From Flagellimonas zhangzhouensis (GTDB lineage Bacteria > Bacteroidota > Bacteroidia > Flavobacteriales > Flavobacteriaceae), in the NCBI RefSeq assembly GCF_900102925.1, contig NZ_FNKI01000003.1, forward strand, positions 124,001-188,000: DNA of 64,000 nt, written 5' to 3'. The notes beneath the pieces were generated by a model that worked only from the letters and a program-made list of their open reading frames with translations, made no database searches and had not been told where the DNA came from. Shown piece after piece: positions 59,736 through 64,000 of the stretch (the first letter of the stretch is position 1; every line of letters begins with the position of its first letter). The position numbers and the translations under genes were made by a program.

Positions 59736-60469
59736 TGCTACGAACACTGCTTTTTGGAATTTTACTTTTTTGTGCAACATCCATGTTTGCGCAACAAGAT
59801 TCCATTGTGCAATACGATACTTCGGAGATTGAACCCCTTGAGGTTCGTGAAGAAGATTTAAGCGCCTACCGAAACAACGATGATTTCAATTACGAAATCG
59901 TGGAACAAGAATCCACTTGGTTGGATGATGTAAAAAATTGGTTCTACAATATCTTCCAACAACTATTTGAATGGATTTTTGGGGTGGAAAAAGCAACTAG
60001 CTTTTTGGCTACCTTCCTTCAGATTCTGCCATATTTGCTATTGGCATTGTTCCTTTATCTGGTGATTCGGTTTTTTGTGAATACCCATGCCCGATCTGTG
60101 CTTTTGAACAAGAAAAATCCCAATACAGTATCGCTATCCGAAGAAGAACGCATCATCAAAACCGAGGATATTGAACAACTCATTAAGGACGCTTTGGCGC
60201 AAAACGATTACCGTTTGGCCATCCGATATTATTATTTGTTCATTCTTAAGCAATTATCGGAGCGCAATTTAATTGATTGGCAACGACAAAAAACTAACGA
60301 CGATTATATTGAAGAGCTTTCCAACCCTGAATTAAAAATTACCTTCGGCAAGGCCACTTTCTTATACGATTACATTTGGTATGGGGAATTTACCATTGAT
60401 CAAGAACGGTACACCCAAGTAGAACAAGTATTTGTAACCCTTAAAAAATCAATCAACGCAGATGTCTAA
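59735..60469 (+). CDS. DUF4129 domain protein
   Basis: A 244-residue protein with a signal peptide (SMFAQ, about 20), an acidic outer region, one membrane helix (about 90-110, LPYLLLALFLYLVIRFFV) and a cytoplasmic DUF4129 domain (about 145-240) with YRLAIRYYYLFILKQL. DUF4129 often accompanies MoxR and transglutaminase genes. It overlaps the DUF4350 gene by eight bases. Confidence 0.86.
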   Translation: MLRTLLFGILLFCATSMFAQQDSIVQYDTSEIEPLEVREEDLSAYRNNDDFNYEIVEQESTWLDDVKNWFYNIFQQLFEWIFGVEKATSFLATFLQILPYLLLALFLYLVIRFFVNTHARSVLLNKKNPNTVSLSEEERIIKTEDIEQLIKDALAQNDYRLAIRYYYLFILKQLSERNLIDWQRQKTNDDYIEELSNPELKITFGKATFLYDYIWYGEFTIDQERYTQVEQVFVTLKKSINADV

Positions 60470-61676
60470 AAAGGGTTGGATTTACATAGCGATTGCATTT
60501 TTTACCCTATTGGGGATATTTGTTTTGGAATACGGTAAACCCAAAAACATCAATTGGTTCCCATCCTATGTTTCACATCATAAAATTCCATACGGCACTA
60601 TTGTTTTTAATGATTTGATGGAGAAACATTTCCCAAATTCAATTCAGCAAGTGCAGCAACCTCCCTTCGAGTTTTTAATGCGAAATGATGAGATTGAAGG
60701 CACCTACCTATTTATGAACGAATCCGTTGCTTTTGAAGAAGCAGAACTCCATACACTTTTAGATTGGGTAGATTTAGGAAACACCCTTTTTGTAGCTTCC
60801 GAATCATTTGATAAAACGTTACTAGACACATTGAATCTGGATTTGAAGAGTCTGTACAATACCAGCAAACTAGACCCAACCTTTTACCATCAATTGGTGA
60901 ACCCCAAGTTGAGCAACACTCCTATTGCTTTCAAACAAGATTATTACGCAGAAACCTTTGGCGAAATAGACACATTGCAAACTGTAGTACTTGGTGAAGT
61001 TTATGGAGAATCGGATAGTACAGAAACCATTTCAAAGTCTGTAAACCTTATCAAACATCCTTTTGGTAATGGAGAAATCATTTTATCAAGTTTTCCCAAG
61101 GCCTTTACCAATTACTTTATACTAAAGGATAACAATCGGGAGTATACGGCAGGGATTATGTCCTACCTAAACAGAGCTGAAACTATTTATATTGACAATT
61201 TTCATAAGTCAGGAAAATCGTTCTACACCTCACCTATGTATCTATTTCTAAATACCAAAGAATTAAAATGGGCCTATTATCTAATTCTAATAGGAGCATT
61301 GGTCTATGTGATTTTTGAGGGCAAGCGAAAACAACGTGCCATTCCGATTGTGGAGCCCGTAAAAAACCAAACATTGGCTTTTACTCGCACCATTGCCGAT
61401 ATGTATTTTGAAAATGGGGAGCAAAAACTGATTGCAGAGCACAAGATTGCGTATTTTTTGGACTACATCCGAACCAAGTTGCATTTGCCCACACAAGAAT
61501 GGGACGAAACCTTTTTTAATAATCTTGCTTCGCGAAGCAATGCAGAAGTGGAGGACGTAAAAGCACTTTTCAGTTTGATTGTAAGATTGCAGTCCAAAGA
61601 AAAAATAACCAATGAAGAATTGGAAAAATTGAACAAAAATATAGAAGCATTTAAAGCAAAAGCTGATGGAAAATAA
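60462..61676 (+). CDS. DUF4350 domain protein
   Basis: A 404-residue protein with membrane helices near residues 5-23 and 265-285 (YLILIGALVYVIF) and a periplasmic GATase-like DUF4350 domain between them. The C-terminus (about 300-404) is cytoplasmic and helical. It overlaps the MoxR gene by 11 bases. Function unknown; always found with MoxR-type clusters. Confidence 0.84.
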   Translation: MSKKGWIYIAIAFFTLLGIFVLEYGKPKNINWFPSYVSHHKIPYGTIVFNDLMEKHFPNSIQQVQQPPFEFLMRNDEIEGTYLFMNESVAFEEAELHTLLDWVDLGNTLFVASESFDKTLLDTLNLDLKSLYNTSKLDPTFYHQLVNPKLSNTPIAFKQDYYAETFGEIDTLQTVVLGEVYGESDSTETISKSVNLIKHPFGNGEIILSSFPKAFTNYFILKDNNREYTAGIMSYLNRAETIYIDNFHKSGKSFYTSPMYLFLNTKELKWAYYLILIGALVYVIFEGKRKQRAIPIVEPVKNQTLAFTRTIADMYFENGEQKLIAEHKIAYFLDYIRTKLHLPTQEWDETFFNNLASRSNAEVEDVKALFSLIVRLQSKEKITNEELEKLNKNIEAFKAKADGK

Positions 61677-62649
61677 CGACTTGAACTTTGACAACAGGGT
61701 ACCCTTGGAAGAATTGCGAACCACAGTAGACCAAATAAAAAAGGAACTGGCCACTGTGATTGTTGGGCAACATCAATTTATTGAATTGTTGATTGTCTCG
61801 ATTTTGGCCGACGGTCATGCTTTGATTGAAGGTGTTCCTGGCATTGCAAAAACGGTTACAGCCAAATTATTTGCCAAAACCCTTAAAACAGGTTTTAGTC
61901 GAATCCAATTCACACCTGATCTAATGCCCAGTGATATTTTGGGAACCTCAGTTTTCAACTCAAAAACCACGGAATTTGAGTTTAAGCAAGGTCCTATATT
62001 TTCCAACATTGTTCTGATTGATGAAATAAACCGTGCCCCTGCCAAAACACAGGCAGCCTTGTTCGAGACCATGGAAGAACGTCAGGCAACCATCGATGGT
62101 ACCACTTACCCCATGGGACAACCTTTTATGGTATTGGCCACCCAAAACCCTATTGAACAAGAAGGAACCTACGCCCTACCCGAAGCACAATTGGACCGCT
62201 TTTTATTTAAAATAAAAGTGGATTACCCTTCTGTGGAAGAAGAAGTACAGATCCTACAAACCCATCATGAACGCAAGGGAGAAAAGCCTCAAGACCATAT
62301 TAAAGCAGTTTTGACGCCTAAAAAGTTAATGGAGTTCAAGAAGAACATCCATGAGGTGATTGTGGAAGGAAAAATCATGGATTACATCGCCAAAATCATT
62401 TCTCAAACTAGAAATCATCCACATTTATATTTGGGTGCCTCACCAAGGGCTTCCATTTCTACCTTGACTGCCGCTAAAGCATTTGCTGCCATTGCTGGAC
62501 GTGATTTTGTGATTCCTGAAGATGTAAAAAAAGCCTTGGTTCCCGTACTCAACCACAGGGTAATTTTAACCCCCGAACGTGAAATGGAGGGTATGACGAC
62601 AGAAAATGTCGTTTCCATGATCATAGAATCTGTTGAAATTCCCAGATAG
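61666..62649 (+). CDS. MoxR family AAA+ ATPase
   Basis: A 327-residue ATPase. Walker A is GVPGIAKT (about 48-55), Walker B LIDEINRAP (about 112-120), sensor ATQNPIEQEG (about 157-166), and the arginine finger PEAQLDRF (about 171-178). MoxR proteins act as chaperones that mature VWA or DUF58 partners. It is followed after two bases by a DUF58 gene. Confidence 0.94.
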   Translation: MENNDLNFDNRVPLEELRTTVDQIKKELATVIVGQHQFIELLIVSILADGHALIEGVPGIAKTVTAKLFAKTLKTGFSRIQFTPDLMPSDILGTSVFNSKTTEFEFKQGPIFSNIVLIDEINRAPAKTQAALFETMEERQATIDGTTYPMGQPFMVLATQNPIEQEGTYALPEAQLDRFLFKIKVDYPSVEEEVQILQTHHERKGEKPQDHIKAVLTPKKLMEFKKNIHEVIVEGKIMDYIAKIISQTRNHPHLYLGASPRASISTLTAAKAFAAIAGRDFVIPEDVKKALVPVLNHRVILTPEREMEGMTTENVVSMIIESVEIPR

Positions 62650-62651
62650 TC

Positions 62652-63983
62652 ATGCAGTTTTTAAGGTCATTTTACATACACACTAAATTTTTCTGGTACA
62701 TCGCCATACTGGCAGCCAGTTTTGTTTTCTCCTATTGGGTTGCTGTAATTTACCCGATAGCATGGATTTTGGTGTATGTGCTATTGGCCTTTTTCTTTGT
62801 GGATATTTATCTTTTATATGCCACCCAAAATGCCATTTCGGCTAAAAGGGAATTGCCTCAAAAATTATCGAATAGTGATGATAATGTGCTATCGGTGCAA
62901 TTGAGGTCAAAATATGCTTTTCCTACCAAAGTGGTTATTATAGATGAGCTACCCGTTCAGTTTCAAAAACGTGATTTTGAGTACAAAACTGAGTTATTGA
63001 AAAACGAAGATCATATCTACCAATATTCTGTTCGACCTGTGGAACGTGGCGAATATGTTTTTGGCAATTTGAATGTTTTTGCTTCCTCGCCCATTGGCAT
63101 CGTAAAAAGAAGGTTTGTATTCCAAAAAGACCAAATGGTGCCAGTGTACCCTTCTATCATCCAAATGCAACAATATGATTTTTTGGCATCGAGCAACCGA
63201 TTGACAGAATTTGGACTTAAAAAGATACGACGCATCGGTCACACCCAAGAGTTTGAGCAGATCAAAGAATACATTAAAGGGGATGATGTGCGGACCATCA
63301 ACTGGAAGGCTACCGCAAAGAAGAGTCAGCTCATGGTGAACCAATACCAAGATGAACGTTCCCAGCCCATTTATTCCATCATCGATACCGGAAGGGTAAT
63401 GAAGATGCCATTTAATGAGCTTAGTCTTTTGGATTATGCCATCAACGCAACCTTGGCTTTTTCCAATGTAGCACTTAAACGAAATGACAAAACAGGAATG
63501 TTGGCTTTTTCAAAAAACATTGAATCTTTTGTACCTGCGGTTCAAAAAATTACGCACCTCAACACTATTTTAGAGAGTTTGTACAACATCAATACCCGAT
63601 TCTTGGATTCGGATTTTGGGTTGTTGTACGCGCACATTAAGCGGAAAGTAAATCAGAGAAGCTTATTGATGCTCTACACCAATTTTGAGCACATTTCTGC
63701 CCTAAAAAGACAATTGCCTTACATTTCTGCGATTGCCAAAAAACACGTACTGGTAGTTATTTTCTTTGAAAATTCTGAATTGGAATCTTTGATTTCAACC
63801 GATGCTGAGAATATTCAGGCCATTTACCATAAAACCATCGCAGAAAAGTTTTCTTTGGAAAAGCGATTAATGCAAAAGGAACTGCAAAAACATGGCATCC
63901 ACACCATTTTGACCAAGCCCGAAAACTTGACCATCAATACCATCAATAAATATTTGGAAATAAAGGCTCGCGGACTTATTTAA
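62652..63983 (+). CDS. DUF58 domain protein
   Basis: A 443-residue protein with two N-terminal helices (about 14-32, 37-55), a periplasmic-like beta region and the DUF58 domain (about 195-290) containing GDDVRTINWKATAK and QDERSQPIY, a degenerate VWA fold. The usual MoxR partner. The last complete gene of the window, ending 17 bases from the edge. Confidence 0.92.
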   Translation: MQFLRSFYIHTKFFWYIAILAASFVFSYWVAVIYPIAWILVYVLLAFFFVDIYLLYATQNAISAKRELPQKLSNSDDNVLSVQLRSKYAFPTKVVIIDELPVQFQKRDFEYKTELLKNEDHIYQYSVRPVERGEYVFGNLNVFASSPIGIVKRRFVFQKDQMVPVYPSIIQMQQYDFLASSNRLTEFGLKKIRRIGHTQEFEQIKEYIKGDDVRTINWKATAKKSQLMVNQYQDERSQPIYSIIDTGRVMKMPFNELSLLDYAINATLAFSNVALKRNDKTGMLAFSKNIESFVPAVQKITHLNTILESLYNINTRFLDSDFGLLYAHIKRKVNQRSLLMLYTNFEHISALKRQLPYISAIAKKHVLVVIFFENSELESLISTDAENIQAIYHKTIAEKFSLEKRLMQKELQKHGIHTILTKPENLTINTINKYLEIKARGLI

Positions 63984-64000
63984 GATCCACCTTACGAGAA

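Noticed and set aside
1-64000. tRNA or rRNA genes
   Set aside because: No cloverleaf with GGTTCGA-type T-loop and CCA end, and no rRNA sequence, was recognised; the GGTTCGA within rnpB belongs to RNase P RNA.

Overview
This window looks like a chromosomal segment of a member of the Bacteroidota, most likely the family Flavobacteriaceae (probably marine; the genus cannot be fixed from the sequence). The evidence is: AT-rich DNA; many genes preceded by the Bacteroidota -7 promoter element TAnnTTTG, sometimes with a TTG/TTTG at -33; A-rich leaders without Shine-Dalgarno sequences; and families typical of flavobacteria (DUF3822, DUF4126, DUF6090, a DnaX without zinc cysteines, many small lipoproteins). 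No tRNA, rRNA operon, insertion sequence, prophage or CRISPR array was seen. The only RNA gene recognised is rnpB.

Layout. 1-4391 (minus): a KdnB-type Kdo 8-oxidase cut by the window edge, a HAD phosphatase, CMP-Kdo synthetase (kdsB), a DUF4126 protein and a RecD/Dda-like helicase. The first three suggest an 8-amino-Kdo lipopolysaccharide. 4499-8754: a conserved membrane protein, DUF3822 (with no ordinary start codon ahead of its conserved N-terminus), rsmD, rnpB and dnaX. dnaX carries an A10 tract at the end of its clamp-loader core that could make a short gamma form by slippage. 8743-15493 (minus): a complete, tightly overlapped ebo cluster (eboA to eboF) followed by a TMEM220-like gene. 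This is the least understood and most interesting system in the window. 15589-24127: miaE, then minus-strand housekeeping genes (ppk1, sixA, pdxH, rnz, pyrB, pyrR, rpsA).

24386-33576: a LysM protein, a DUF6090 membrane protein with the stub of a lost second copy, a serine-hydrolase lipoprotein, cmk, lon (with a large palindrome in its leader), and an ECF sigma operon (sigma, likely anti-sigma partner, two secreted repeat proteins of DUF4097/DUF2807 type). 33640-40325 (minus): an Atg22-like transporter, an M48 lipoprotein protease, GH31 alpha-glucosidase and glycogen branching enzyme.

40486-51721: a collagen-like lipoprotein, two tandem msrB genes (one lipoprotein, one cytoplasmic), a DinB-like protein, lpdA, aroQ, small beta-barrel candidates, xerD, a type II NADH dehydrogenase, an M20 amidohydrolase and a second sigma factor with a membrane partner. 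51718-57858: an acyltransferase, a NUDIX hydrolase and a cyclophilin lipoprotein with overlapping divergent start codons, a dienelactone hydrolase, DoxX, an outer-membrane protein, a TRIC channel and an RDD protein. 57893-63983: a plus-strand envelope cluster SpoIIM, membrane protein, DUF4129, DUF4350, MoxR ATPase, DUF58, reading towards the right edge. The window is mainly core chromosome; the accessory-looking parts are the ebo cluster, 24.7-27.2 kb and the sigma operons.
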